A DNA stretch of 64,000 nt from Escherichia boydii (GTDB lineage: Bacteria; Pseudomonadota; Gammaproteobacteria; Enterobacterales; Enterobacteriaceae): the NCBI GenBank assembly GCA_041890495.1, contig CP169086.1:1240001-1304000 (forward strand), given 5' to 3'. A program made the translations under genes and the position numbers. Every line of letters begins with the position of its first letter. Within the stretch, counting starts at the first letter, position 1. This document shows positions 49,326 to 58,219 of this stretch, in pieces. The notes under the pieces were generated by a model. It was not told where the DNA came from, made no database searches, and was given only the letters and a program-made list of their open reading frames with translations.

Positions 49326-49693
49326 TTCATTGTGCCGCATATTCCCTATACTTAAAAAGTACCTGACCACGAAGTTCTCGCAAAACTAAGCGGCCAGGAG
49401 GTCAAAGACCTACGAAACACCAGGGATATACCCATCGATGATTATCTAATAATTAAAGTTTCGGGTACAGAGCATAAGAAGCACTTTGCCGATAAAATAT
49501 TAAAAAACAATAATTACAATAAAAACATTGCCCCTTAATCTTTTAAGGGGTAATATTTCTGTTTTATTATTTTTCCACCCTCCCTTCGTTTTACTGACTC
49601 TACTGATTTTCATCTGCCCGAAACCCTCGTCGGTACCGTTTTACAGGCATCTGCCTGTGCTATTCTTGCTGAATCATGTAAGACGGAGAATTG
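49326..49693. other. AT-rich intergenic stretch without a supported gene
   Basis: About 370 bases lie between the lux box and tam. One rightward frame from 49363 to 49537 stays open (VLAKLSGQEVKDLRN and so on) but has no start codon or ribosome site and may be a worn gene remnant. A perfect palindrome TACTT-AAA-AAGTA at 49350-49362 and the hairpin at 49532-49551 are the only other structures seen. Confidence 0.4.
49532..49551 (+). terminator. Perfect 8-bp hairpin upstream of tam
   Basis: CCCCTTAA, TCTT and TTAAGGGG form a perfect stem and tetraloop followed by TAATATTTCTGTTTTATT. It looks like a Rho-independent terminator; what it terminates is unclear because no intact gene precedes it. Confidence 0.6.
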
Positions 49694-50455
49694 ATGATGG
49701 CCGACTGGAACCCTTCTCTTTACCTGCAGTTTGGCGCGGAAAGAACGCGTCCAGCCGCTGAATTGCTCGCCAGAATTCCTATTGATGAAGCCGCTACTAT
49801 CGCCGATCTGGGCTGCGGTCCAGGAAATAGCACGGCGCTGTTAAAGCATCGCTGGCCTTCTGCGCACATTACCGGGGTCGATAACTCCCCTGCCATGCTT
49901 GAGGAAGCACGCGCCGCCTTACCTGACTGCCACTTTGTTGAGGCCGATATCCGTCAGTACAAGCCTGGCCAGCCGCTGAGCCTGATTTATGCCAACGCGT
50001 CGCTGCAATGGGTTCCGGACCATTACGATCTCCTGCCGCATCTCGTCTCCCTGCTTAAGTTAAATGGCGTGCTGGCGATCCAGATGCCCGACAACTGGCT
50101 GGAACCCACCCATGTGGCGATGCGTGAAGTGGCGCTGGAGCAAGACTACCCGGACCGTGGCCGCGAACCTCTGCCGGGCGTACATGCTTACTACGATATT
50201 CTGTCGGAGGCTGGCTGTGACGTGGATATCTGGCGGACAACCTATTATCACAAAATGAGCTCTCATCAGGCTATTATTGACTGGGTAAGCGCCACCGGCC
50301 TGCGCCCCTGGCTCCAGGAACTGAATGAGAGCGAGCAGAAACGTTTCCTTAAACGCTACCATGAACTGCTGGAAGAGCAGTATCCGCTCCAGGAAAACGG
50401 GCAGATACTGCTGGCTTTTCCTCGGTTGTTTATCGTGGCTCAACGCCAGCCCTGA
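49694..50455 (+). CDS. tam: Trans-aconitate 2-methyltransferase
   Basis: This class I SAM-dependent methyltransferase of 252-253 residues starts at ATG 49694 or 49697. It methylates trans-aconitate, a by-product that inhibits aconitase. SAM motif I is ATIADLGCGPGNSTALLKHR; further Tam text is ADWNPSLYLQFGAERTRPAA, VDNSPAMLEEAR, SLIYANASLQWVPDHYDLLP and IQMPDNWLEPTH. Length agrees with E. coli Tam. A hairpin lies about 140 bases upstream. Confidence 0.94.
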   Translation: MMADWNPSLYLQFGAERTRPAAELLARIPIDEAATIADLGCGPGNSTALLKHRWPSAHITGVDNSPAMLEEARAALPDCHFVEADIRQYKPGQPLSLIYANASLQWVPDHYDLLPHLVSLLKLNGVLAIQMPDNWLEPTHVAMREVALEQDYPDRGREPLPGVHAYYDILSEAGCDVDIWRTTYYHKMSSHQAIIDWVSATGLRPWLQELNESEQKRFLKRYHELLEEQYPLQENGQILLAFPRLFIVAQRQP

Positions 50456-50460
50456 TCCGA

Positions 50461-51651
50461 TTATAAGCGGGCTTCTTTAAGCAACTGCTGGATAACCTTT
50501 TCCTGCTGCTCATAATCACCCTCGCCAAAGGCGGTATAGCGCAGCTGACCTTTGGCATCAAAGTAGTAATGCGCTGGCCAGTACTGGTTTCCGAAAGCAT
50601 TCCAGATTCGGTAGTTATTATCCGTTACCACCCGATAAGGCAATTGCCATTTCGTTACCGCCTTTTGTACCGACGAAAGCGGTTTTTCCCAGGGGTATTC
50701 CGGCGTGTGAACCCCAATCACCACCAGACCCTGCGGCTGATACTTTGTGGCCCAGTCCCGCACATGTGGGAGCGTATGCTGGCAATTAATGCAGTCCCAG
50801 GTCCAGAAATCAATCAGAACAACCTTCCCTCGCAATGCTTCAGACGTGACAGGGTCACCGTTTACCCATCCTGTTCCGCCGCTTAGCGAAGGCAGCTGGC
50901 TGCTGGGCTCAGCGATCGCCACCGGCTGGAGCTTCACCGGCGCGGCTGTGGGTTTTGCCAGATTTAAGAGCGCGGTCTCAAGACGATCTGCGACGCCGTT
51001 AGCCCCTTTCAGCTGCGAGGTCATCCCCGTCGCGTTCAGGATGACCGCCGCTAACATCGCTACCCCCGCCCCCTGACGCAGCTTTGCCATGAGCGCCGAT
51101 TTTGCTCTCAGCGGGGTCACTAGCGTGCGGCCTCCGATGACGAGTAATCCCAGCATCAGCGCGCATCCGCTGCCATAGGCGGCCAGCAGCGCGCCGGTGG
51201 TAATAGCTGAATGCCCCGCAATATTAATGCTGAAGATCGCCCCCAGAATGGGGCCGGCGCAGGGAGACCAGAGCAGTCCTACCGCAAGCCCGGCCAGAAA
51301 AGCCGATGCCATTCCGCGCGTTTGCCCGCTTCGGGAGTTGAGAACATTTCCCGCGCTGACGGCCGGACCCGCAATACGCTGGGCGAAAGACGGGAAAATT
51401 AAGGCCAGCGCGGCGGTGGCCAGAATGACGAGCGCGATCCAGCGCCCGACTATGGTTGCCTCCGTTATCCACTCGCTGGCGACGGTGACGACCATCGCTA
51501 CCAGGGTGAACATCACGATCATCCCTGCGAGCATAGCCAGAATATGTCGCCGTTGCCCATGGAAACCGGCGAACAGGAGTGGAATAACCGGGAGCGTACA
51601 TGGGCTGAGCAGGCTTATCATCCCGCCCAGAAAAGCGATTACCAGAAACAT
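50461..51651 (-). CDS. DipZ-like CcdA/DsbD membrane protein fused to a thioredoxin domain
   Basis: This 396-residue fusion has two parts. The N-terminal part (about 1-215) has six membrane helices of the CcdA/DsbD electron-transport type, with the cysteine motifs LLSPCTLPVIPLLFAG and LLWSPCAGPILGAIFS that pass electrons across the membrane. The C-terminal part is a periplasmic TlpA/thioredoxin-like domain with the active site WTWDCINCQHTLPHV (CINC) and VVIGVHTPEYPWEKP. It can carry reducing power from cytosolic thioredoxin to periplasmic targets. Upstream on the same strand lies a two-component system, which likely regulates it. Confidence 0.88.
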   Translation of the reverse strand: MFLVIAFLGGMISLLSPCTLPVIPLLFAGFHGQRRHILAMLAGMIVMFTLVAMVVTVASEWITEATIVGRWIALVILATAALALIFPSFAQRIAGPAVSAGNVLNSRSGQTRGMASAFLAGLAVGLLWSPCAGPILGAIFSINIAGHSAITTGALLAAYGSGCALMLGLLVIGGRTLVTPLRAKSALMAKLRQGAGVAMLAAVILNATGMTSQLKGANGVADRLETALLNLAKPTAAPVKLQPVAIAEPSSQLPSLSGGTGWVNGDPVTSEALRGKVVLIDFWTWDCINCQHTLPHVRDWATKYQPQGLVVIGVHTPEYPWEKPLSSVQKAVTKWQLPYRVVTDNNYRIWNAFGNQYWPAHYYFDAKGQLRYTAFGEGDYEQQEKVIQQLLKEARL

Positions 51652-51786
51652 AATGACCTCACATTACACGTCCTGCGACACTGCAGTGAGGCTATTTCAT
51701 CGTGCTGATGTGTTCAGGGTATGTGTAAACGCGCGGTTTTTGTCTGGCTCTGTATCACCCTGGCCGGGAGATACAAAGCCGTACAA

Positions 51787-53088
51787 TTACGAACGACGCG
51801 ATAGCGTAATGGCGACATCCAGTCCGCCCCCGGCGCGGTTCGCTAGCCTGAGTTTTCCTTCCAGCTGTGCGGTCAGCTGCGCGGCAATCGCCAGGCCGAG
51901 TCCTGTCCCGCCGGTATCACGGTTACGCGAGGTTTCAACCCGATAAAACGGCTGCAGAACCGCCTCCAGCTCGGCTTCGGGTATTCCCGGTCCGTCGTCC
52001 ACAACGTGAATCACCACCTCTTCGGCAGATGAATCATCAATGGCAATGACGGCACAGCCGCCGAACTTCAGAGCATTATCCAGCAGGTTAGTCATTACTC
52101 TACGAAGCGCCTGTGGACGCGTGACGATCGGCAAACGGACGTCGTTTGCCTGAAACTGCACGTTTTTACCAATGTCCTGATAATCGCAGGCGATGCTGTT
52201 GACCCAGGCGTTCAGCTCCAGCTTCAGAGACGTCTCTTCCAGTGATTCTGATGACCGGGCATACGCGATACCCTCTCGCACCAGACGAGACATGCTATCA
52301 AGGTCGTTCAGGAGCTTGTCGCGTATTTCCGGTTCCCCGGCCATTTCGACGCGCAGCTTCATGCGGGTAATGGGCGTCTGAAGATCGTGGGATATCGAGG
52401 CCAGGATCTGCGCGCGTTCCCTTAGATAAGACTGAATGCGCGCCTGCATGGCGTTGAAGGCATGCGCTGCCCGCTGCACCTCGAGCGGCCCTTTTTCCGT
52501 CATTAGCGTGCTGGCCGCCGGATCCAGCGCATCCACCGCGCGGGTAAAGCATGAAAAAGGCCGTACAACCTGCCGCACGGCAATCCAGGCGCAGGCAGCC
52601 AGAACCAGCAGCTGCAGGATGAGAACGACCGGTAGCCAGCTGGCGACGGGCGGCATGCGCGGGATCAGGTCAATGGTCAGCGGTGCGCCATCGCGTAACG
52701 TAAGATGGGCCTGAATATGCGAAATGGTGCCGGGAACCGCGGTAAAGCTAAGCGGGTAATGCGCGGCAAGCGTCGCTTTTAAGGTTCGGATAGCTTCCTG
52801 CGAACGCTTATCCGTCGGGGCTGCACCGGGTTCCCCTGTACCCAGAATATAACGATAGTTACCTCGTTCAAGCCGAGGCAGCCAGGCGGCGCGTTCGCTG
52901 GCAGGTAAGCGGTCTAAAATAGCGACGCTAGTTGCGACGTCGTTTTCCAGATTACCGAGCATCACCGTGCGGGCGCTGTGCATGCGCTCAATCATCACCA
53001 GCGTCAGGCTCAGGGCGTTAGCCAGCAGCAAACCGGACAGTACGACGATCAGCAAACGGGCCAGCAGCGAGCGTGGCCAGAGCGTCAT
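51787..53088 (-). CDS. Sensor histidine kinase (EnvZ/RstB-like)
   Basis: This 433-residue membrane kinase has helices LLARLLIVVLSGLLLANALS and LPVVLILQLLVLAACAWIAV around a periplasmic sensor region of about 110 residues. HAMP follows, then HisKA (ILASISHDLQTPITRMKLRV, phospho-His in SHDLQTP) and HATPase (VMTNLLDNALKFGG, VDDGPGIPEAELEAVL, GGTGLGLAIAAQLTAQLEGK). Its start overlaps the regulator stop by 4 bases. Given the downstream DipZ-like gene, it may sense periplasmic redox or metal stress (inference). Confidence 0.9.
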   Translation of the reverse strand: MTLWPRSLLARLLIVVLSGLLLANALSLTLVMIERMHSARTVMLGNLENDVATSVAILDRLPASERAAWLPRLERGNYRYILGTGEPGAAPTDKRSQEAIRTLKATLAAHYPLSFTAVPGTISHIQAHLTLRDGAPLTIDLIPRMPPVASWLPVVLILQLLVLAACAWIAVRQVVRPFSCFTRAVDALDPAASTLMTEKGPLEVQRAAHAFNAMQARIQSYLRERAQILASISHDLQTPITRMKLRVEMAGEPEIRDKLLNDLDSMSRLVREGIAYARSSESLEETSLKLELNAWVNSIACDYQDIGKNVQFQANDVRLPIVTRPQALRRVMTNLLDNALKFGGCAVIAIDDSSAEEVVIHVVDDGPGIPEAELEAVLQPFYRVETSRNRDTGGTGLGLAIAAQLTAQLEGKLRLANRAGGGLDVAITLSRRS

Positions 53089-53825
53089 TCGTTAACCTCT
53101 TTGATGGTCACCGGCATCGTAAAGACGTAGCCTTCGCTGCGCACGGTTTTGATATAGGCGGGCGTGCGGGCATCTTCATTGAGACGCTGGCGAACCCGGC
53201 TTACCAGCAGATCGACTGAACGTTCAAACAGTTCTGCGTCACGCCCCTGCGTCAGGTTGAGCAGCTGGTCTCGGGTCAGCACGCGCTGCGGATGGTCCAG
53301 GAAAACGCGCAGCAGACGATACTCCGCCCCGCTGAGCGCCACAATCACCCCTTCCGGATCGATTAAGTGGCGGGCGACAGTATCGAGCTGCCATTCACCG
53401 AACATCACCAGCCGCCCTGCTTCTGTCACCTGCAGATTGGGCGGCATCGTGCGAAAACGTCGTAAAATCGCTTTGATACGCGCCAGCAGTTCGCGGGCGA
53501 CAAACGGCTTCACCACGTAATCATCCGCCCCCATTTCCAGACCGAGGATCCTGTCCGTCTCCTCATTGCGGGCCGTCAGCATCAGAATGGGCAGATCTTT
53601 ATATTTCCCGACGCGGAGCTCTCGACACAGCGTAAGACCGTCATCGCCGGGCATCATGACGTCCAGCACCACCAGGTCGATATGCTGTTTATCCAGCACG
53701 CTACGCATCTCTTTGCCGTTGGCCGCGCCCGTCGCGCGATAGCCAGACTTACCGAGATAATCGACAATCAATTCACGAATATCCCTGTCGTCATCGACGA
53801 CAAGGATATGATCAATATGCTCCAC
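53085..53825 (-). CDS. OmpR-family response regulator
   Basis: This protein of about 246 residues starts at GTG 53825 (VEHIDHILVVDDDRDIRELI), where GGAGAG stands 4 bases upstream; an upstream ATG at 53852 has no clear site. The receiver shows DLVVLDVMMPGDDGLTLCRE (acceptor Asp) and GADDYVVKPFVARELLARIK (Lys). The winged helix contains LSGAEYRLLRVFLDHPQRVL and YIKTVRSEGYVFT. It forms an operon with the kinase and probably the DipZ-like gene. Confidence 0.9.
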   Translation of the reverse strand: MEHIDHILVVDDDRDIRELIVDYLGKSGYRATGAANGKEMRSVLDKQHIDLVVLDVMMPGDDGLTLCRELRVGKYKDLPILMLTARNEETDRILGLEMGADDYVVKPFVARELLARIKAILRRFRTMPPNLQVTEAGRLVMFGEWQLDTVARHLIDPEGVIVALSGAEYRLLRVFLDHPQRVLTRDQLLNLTQGRDAELFERSVDLLVSRVRQRLNEDARTPAYIKTVRSEGYVFTMPVTIKEVNE

Positions 53826-53869
53826 CGAACTCTCCAGACCGAAAGGTAACATACTGAAAATAGCACATT

Positions 53870-54864
53870 TCAGAGTTTGTCAGCGTCAACGACGGCCTTG
53901 ACGAAATCTTGTGGATCTTCCTGAGGCGGGTTGTGCCCCACGGTTGCGCCGAAGGTGCGGTGCTCATATTTGCCGGTAAATTTACCCGCATAGGCCTGCG
54001 GAGCCGGATGCGGCGCACCGTTGTTGCCGCCTTCGATGGTGATTGTTGGGACGGTGATATTCGGCAGCGTGGCCAGTTTTTGCTCGTAGCGGTCGTATTT
54101 GCGCTCGCCTTTTTCCAGCCCTAAACGCCAGCGATAGTTGCTGAGCGTCACCGCGACGTGGTCCGGGTTATCGAGGGATTTAGCGCTGGCGTTAAAGACC
54201 GCATCGCTAAATTTCCAGTCAGGCGAGGCCTGCGACCAGATTAAGCGCGCAAAGTCATGCGTGTTTTGGCATAGCCTTCAGCGCCGCGCGCGGTGGCGAA
54301 ATAGAACTGATACCACCACTGCTGCTCTGCTTTTGGAGGCAGCGGCTGTTTGCCAATCTGCTGGCTGCTTATGAGATACCCGCTCACCGACACCAGTGAT
54401 TTTACCCGCTCGGGCCACAGCGCCGCGACGATATCCGCCGTACGGGCACCCCAGTCATATCCTGCAAATACCGCCTGCTTAATATTCAGGGCATCCATCA
54501 GGTTCACAATATCTTTAGCCATGGCTGAAGGCTGGCCGTTGCGCGGTGTGTTTGCTGACAGAAAGCGCGTGGTGCCGTAGCCGCGCAGAGACGGCACAAT
54601 GACCCGGTATCCTTTTGCCGCCAGAGCGGGCGCGACGTCGGCATAGCTGTGAATATCGTACGGCCAGCCGTGCAGTAAAATAACCGGTTGACCGTCTTTT
54701 GGGCCAATGTCGACATAACCGACATTCAGATCGCCGGCGTTAATTTGCTGAGGATGATCAAAGGCTGCGGCGACGTTTGTGCCGGTGACTTCGGCCTGAC
54801 AGGACATCACGGTGCCAAGAGAAACGGTCAGTGCGAGTGTTGAGTACGCGAGTTTGCTAAACAT
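53870..54864 (-). pseudogene. Periplasmic alpha/beta hydrolase (epoxide hydrolase-like), frameshifted
   Basis: From ATG 54864 (MFSKLAYSTLALTVSLGTVM, a signal peptide) the frame shows PVILLHGWPYDIHSYADVAP (oxyanion HGWP), FAGYDWGARTADIVAALWPE (nucleophile Asp in GYDWG, as in epoxide hydrolases) and reaches GYAKTR, then MTLRA and a stop at 54241. In the next frame the protein continues HDFARLIWSQASPDWKFSDA, LSNYRWRLGLEKGERKYDRY and GGNNGAPHPAPQAYAGKFTG to 53870 (catalytic His in TVGHNPPQ). One base is missing near 54256-54262 (CGCAT where CGCCAT is expected). The whole gene is about 331 residues, otherwise intact. Confidence 0.85.
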
Positions 54865-55009
54865 GTTGGTATCTCCGGTTGAGTACAATTCACGGGGATA
54901 TAACAACACCTCAATGTATAGCGGATATGTGCTAAAGCGGGTTTATTGCAAGCCTGTGTATGTATCCGGGACGCTGATACAGTCTGATACAAACACAGGC
55001 GCTGAATTC

Positions 55010-55450
55010 TTAGAGGGAGAGACGATAGCGGACGTAATCGTCAGCTTCACCATATTTATCATAGAGTTTACGCGCCGGGTTGTTCTCCCGGGTGACCCAG
55101 TACAGTTTCGACCACCCTTCGCGCTTGCCTTCTTCAATCAGAGCGTCAATGAGCGCCTTACCGGCTCCCGCCCCGCGTTCGGCAGCATCAACAAACAGAT
55201 CTTCCAGATAGCAGACGGGGGCCGTTGACCATGTGCCTTCATGCAGAATGCACATCGCGAAACCGATGACCTTTTGGTCCTTCTCCACGACCCGACAGAA
55301 CATCGATGAATGCGCTGAGCGCGCCCTTTCCCACGTCGCTGCGGTGACGGATTCCTCAAGGTAGCAATCATAAAAATGGGTGTAACCATCCCACAGCGGT
55401 CGCCATTGGGAATAGTCCTCTGCGCGTAAAGGTCTTACCGTGACAGCCAT
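55010..55450 (-). CDS. GNAT-family N-acetyltransferase
   Basis: This 146-residue GNAT protein contains LEDLFVDAAERGAGAGKALI (acetyl-CoA pyrophosphate loop R/G-x-G-x-G/A) and YWVTRENNPARKLYDKYGEA near the C-terminus, as in spermidine/amino-acid-type acetyltransferases. Starts at MAVTVRPLRAEDYSQWRPLW. It is 12 bases after the next GNAT gene on the same strand, so the two probably share a transcript. The substrate is unknown. Confidence 0.85.
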   Translation of the reverse strand: MAVTVRPLRAEDYSQWRPLWDGYTHFYDCYLEESVTAATWERARSAHSSMFCRVVEKDQKVIGFAMCILHEGTWSTAPVCYLEDLFVDAAERGAGAGKALIDALIEEGKREGWSKLYWVTRENNPARKLYDKYGEADDYVRYRLSL

Positions 55451-55462
55451 ATGTTCCTCACA

Positions 55463-55933
55463 TTACAAATCGATCGCCATTTCAAAACAGCGTAAATCAG
55501 CCCCCGCCATACGCGAGTGATGATAGGTTTCGCTCAGTGTTACAAACCCCAGCTTCTGATAAAACGACTGGGCATTAGGCGTTGCATCGAGCGTCAGGCG
55601 GGTTATCCCCCGGCTGCGGGCTTCCTGCTTGAGCGCCTCGATAATCATGGTCGCCATGCCTTTACCCGATGCTGCGGGCAGGGTGAAAATCGCCTCCAGA
55701 CAGTGGGTATTAAGATCCAGATAGCCGGTTGCCACAGCATCGCCCTTTTCATCTTCAACCACGTAAAAAGGGTATTCAATGACCATCTGCCGATAGCGTT
55801 CGGGCATCAGTTCTGGCGTCCAGCGCGCAATGACGTCGGCGTCGTAACTGGTTTTACAGCCGTGACGAATTGCCTGATTGCGAATATTCCAGAGTGTTTC
55901 GGCTTCATGTGGCGTGGCTTTTCGTAATGTCAT
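55463..55933 (-). CDS. GNAT-family N-acetyltransferase
   Basis: This protein of about 156 residues starts at ATG 55933 (MTLRKATPHEAETLWNIRNQ), preceded by GGGGGAGG. The acetyl-CoA loop reads FTLPAASGKGMATMIIEALK and the tail TLDATPNAQSFYQKLGFVTL, both standard GNAT features. It lies 11 bases after the four-helix membrane protein gene, so the putative effector-immunity pair and two GNATs may form one leftward unit. Confidence 0.87.
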   Translation of the reverse strand: MTLRKATPHEAETLWNIRNQAIRHGCKTSYDADVIARWTPELMPERYRQMVIEYPFYVVEDEKGDAVATGYLDLNTHCLEAIFTLPAASGKGMATMIIEALKQEARSRGITRLTLDATPNAQSFYQKLGFVTLSETYHHSRMAGADLRCFEMAIDL

Positions 55934-55944
55934 AACCTCCCCCT

Positions 55945-56532
55945 TTAACGGCTTTTTAGCCGCATTTCCCGTGCCAATCTGGCAAGACGCTGAGTACGAC
56001 AATAGAGCGTAAACAGAACAAAGCCGCTGCGGTTCATCACCACCCGACAAAGTAACAGCGCGAAAGATGCAATGACGAGTGGCCAGAGGCTTCCATCATG
56101 AGAAAGCAGGATATGTAGAACCTGAACGAGGGTCGTTATCAGCAGGATGATGAACAACGCCATAAAGCCCGACAATCCCGACGTCTTCCCACGAGCCAGT
56201 AGTACGCTTGTCACAATGAGCGCGCCTGTCATCGTCAATGATGGTAAGAAAAAGCTCAATGCATGATGTAAAGGTGACAAACCCTGCAACCTGCTGAGAA
56301 AAGGCAAAAGGTTTAGCGCAAACGCCACTAAAAACAGAGGTAACAGCATAGCTACCGGGTAAGGATTTTGACGCGGAAGCTCGCTGAGGGGTCGCGAAAA
56401 ATACCGTTCCAGTTCGGGAGTGGAATTATCCAGAAGGCGGGTATCACGACGAGCAATAGCCTCCTCTATATCTTTACCATGTTGCAGGAGATCCTGGAAA
56501 ACCCGTCCGGTTAACAAACTCAAAAACTTCAT
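55945..56532 (-). CDS. Four-helix inner-membrane protein, possible immunity protein
   Basis: The 195-residue product has a soluble N-terminal 60 residues and then four hydrophobic helices: VAMLLPLFLVAFALNLLPFL, ALSFFLPSLTMTGALIVTSV, GFMALFIILLITTLVQVLHI and LWPLVIASFALLLCRVVMNR. No family was recognised. Its ATG overlaps the stop of the upstream 320-residue gene (TGATG), so translation is coupled. A polytopic membrane protein coupled to a hydrophobic, secreted-looking protein fits an immunity protein against a membrane-acting toxin. That is inference from layout. Confidence 0.55.
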   Translation of the reverse strand: MKFLSLLTGRVFQDLLQHGKDIEEAIARRDTRLLDNSTPELERYFSRPLSELPRQNPYPVAMLLPLFLVAFALNLLPFLSRLQGLSPLHHALSFFLPSLTMTGALIVTSVLLARGKTSGLSGFMALFIILLITTLVQVLHILLSHDGSLWPLVIASFALLLCRVVMNRSGFVLFTLYCRTQRLARLAREMRLKSR

Positions 56533-57494
56533 CAGAATACCGCCAGTGACTGAATGGTACCGATAATGTATTTACCGGTGCGTGGTAAGTTACTGGGCGC
56601 TGCAATAACGCCGCTCACCGCACTTCCCGCCAATGCTGCGGCACTTGTTACCACTTGCCCAAGTTGTCGAGTGAGTTCGACCTGAACCGGCCCGGTTGGA
56701 AAGCGTTTCGGATAAAGACCCGCGCGGATAAGAGCCTTGATTTCTTTGTTGCTTATACCGGGGTTTTGCGCGCGAATTATCAATTCGGTCAAACGAGCAC
56801 GATCCTGACGAGGATAGCTTTTTAACCATTCAGTGGCTTTCAAGGAAGATATGGATTTTATTGCACGCCAGGTGGTAACGGCTTCTTTTAATGCCCCACC
56901 TGCACTTGCTAACGAAATTACATCCAGTGATGTGGAGGTGGCGACGTACCATTCTTGCGTATCGAGCCATGCAACATTTCCGCCACCGTTTTCAACCAGA
57001 TCATAAATTCGATAAAGACCGTTAACACATTGTAATCCGGTAGCGAGAGTACCAGCGTAGCCGATAGCCACTAAAACACCACTGCCTCCTGCGGTAAGAG
57101 GTGTTGCTGCCGTGCCTGCAAGCATTACACCTCCAGTAATGATCATCGCGCCACAGGATAGTACAGTCGACGCAAGCTCAGTACCCATGGATGTCGATGT
57201 CACAGCGTCAGTCAATGATTTACCTACGCTGGAGGTGGATGGCTGCGAGTTCGCTTTCGTTACAATTACGTGGGTTACAATACCACTTTGGCCATTAGGA
57301 TGACGCTGACCAGAGCGAACCAGGTAGCGTTGAGTACCATCAGAATAAATGATACCGGCCTGAGCAAATTCGCGATTACAGTCCATGGCGGAACCCAGTG
57401 CTTTGAAATCGAAATCTGCAGCCCCTAAACCTGCCATTCGCGCATAATCATAACCGGGGAGATTGGTCTCAGGATTCATTCCAGGCAAAACCAT
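56532..57494 (-). CDS. Unrecognised protein with glycine-rich hydrophobic core, possible membrane-acting effector
   Basis: The 320-residue product has no signal peptide. Residues 1-85 are soluble (LPGYDYARMAGLGAADFDFK, IIYSDGTQRYLVRSGQRHPN). A glycine/alanine-rich hydrophobic region at about 105-155 (LASTVLSCGAMIITGGVMLA, SGVLVAIGYAGTLATGLQCV) could insert in membranes as hairpins. The rest is helical and basic and ends in GSAVSGVIAAPSNLPRTGKY. Such a soluble head with amphipathic glycine-zipper helices is seen in pore-forming T6SS effectors. No T6SS genes are adjacent. The gene overlaps the membrane protein gene that follows. Function unknown; the effector idea rests on composition and coupling. 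Confidence 0.5.
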   Translation of the reverse strand: MVLPGMNPETNLPGYDYARMAGLGAADFDFKALGSAMDCNREFAQAGIIYSDGTQRYLVRSGQRHPNGQSGIVTHVIVTKANSQPSTSSVGKSLTDAVTSTSMGTELASTVLSCGAMIITGGVMLAGTAATPLTAGGSGVLVAIGYAGTLATGLQCVNGLYRIYDLVENGGGNVAWLDTQEWYVATSTSLDVISLASAGGALKEAVTTWRAIKSISSLKATEWLKSYPRQDRARLTELIIRAQNPGISNKEIKALIRAGLYPKRFPTGPVQVELTRQLGQVVTSAAALAGSAVSGVIAAPSNLPRTGKYIIGTIQSLAVF

Positions 57495-57670
57495 ACATTA
57501 TTCCTTATGTGGGTAGGTAAGTTAGCCCAACTAATCTGATGGTAGTCGAACGCTCAGCAGAGCAAAATTTTGGTAGTAAATACGTTACAACACAACTAAA
57601 CAGAACGTCATATAGATGAAAATACCAAAACGCAAACAAAAGCATAACGCCTAAATAGGGAGATCCGCGC

Positions 57671-58219
57671 ATGACGATACCGACGCTCACGACAGAACGC
57701 TTACTGCTAAAACCGCTGGTTGCCGAAGATGCGGCCCAGATACAAACGCTGTATCCGCGCTGGGAGATCGTCCGCTATATGGTCTCTTCCGTGCCCTGGC
57801 CCTACCCGGATAACGGCGCGGAAAACTATGTCAACAACGTGGCGCTGCCGGATATGGCGAAAGGGATTGCCTGGTTCTGGAGCATCCGGCGACGTGAGGT
57901 GCCGGATGAATTGATGGGTATTATTTGCCTGTACGACGTCGAGGATAACAACCGCGGCTTCTGGCTCGCGCCGGAGTTTCAGGGCCAGGGATATATGCGC
58001 GAGGCCAGCATTGCCGCGACGGATTACTGGTTCAATACGCTAAACAAATCCGTCTTGCGGGCTCCGAAAGCCGCCGCGAACAGCCGCTCACGGCGTATTT
58101 CAGACAGTAGCGGCATGCGGCTTATCAGGACGGAGAAAAAAGCCTACGTCAGCGGGATGCTGGACTCCGAGCTGTGGGAGATCACCCGCGACGAGTGGAA
58201 CGCCCGTCAGGTCAGCTGA
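57671..58219 (+). CDS. GNAT-family N-acetyltransferase (RimJ/RimL type)
   Basis: This 182-residue GNAT starts TIPTLTTERLLLKPLVAEDA, the typical RimJ/RimL opening, with GFWLAPEFQGQGYMREASIA as the acetyl-CoA site (Q-G-Q-G-Y-M) and a C-terminal SGMRLIRTEKKAYVSGMLDS. Members acetylate ribosomal protein N-termini or small amines. Its end overlaps the 3' end of yneE by 13 bases on the opposite strand. Confidence 0.87.
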   Translation: MTIPTLTTERLLLKPLVAEDAAQIQTLYPRWEIVRYMVSSVPWPYPDNGAENYVNNVALPDMAKGIAWFWSIRRREVPDELMGIICLYDVEDNNRGFWLAPEFQGQGYMREASIAATDYWFNTLNKSVLRAPKAAANSRSRRISDSSGMRLIRTEKKAYVSGMLDSELWEITRDEWNARQVS

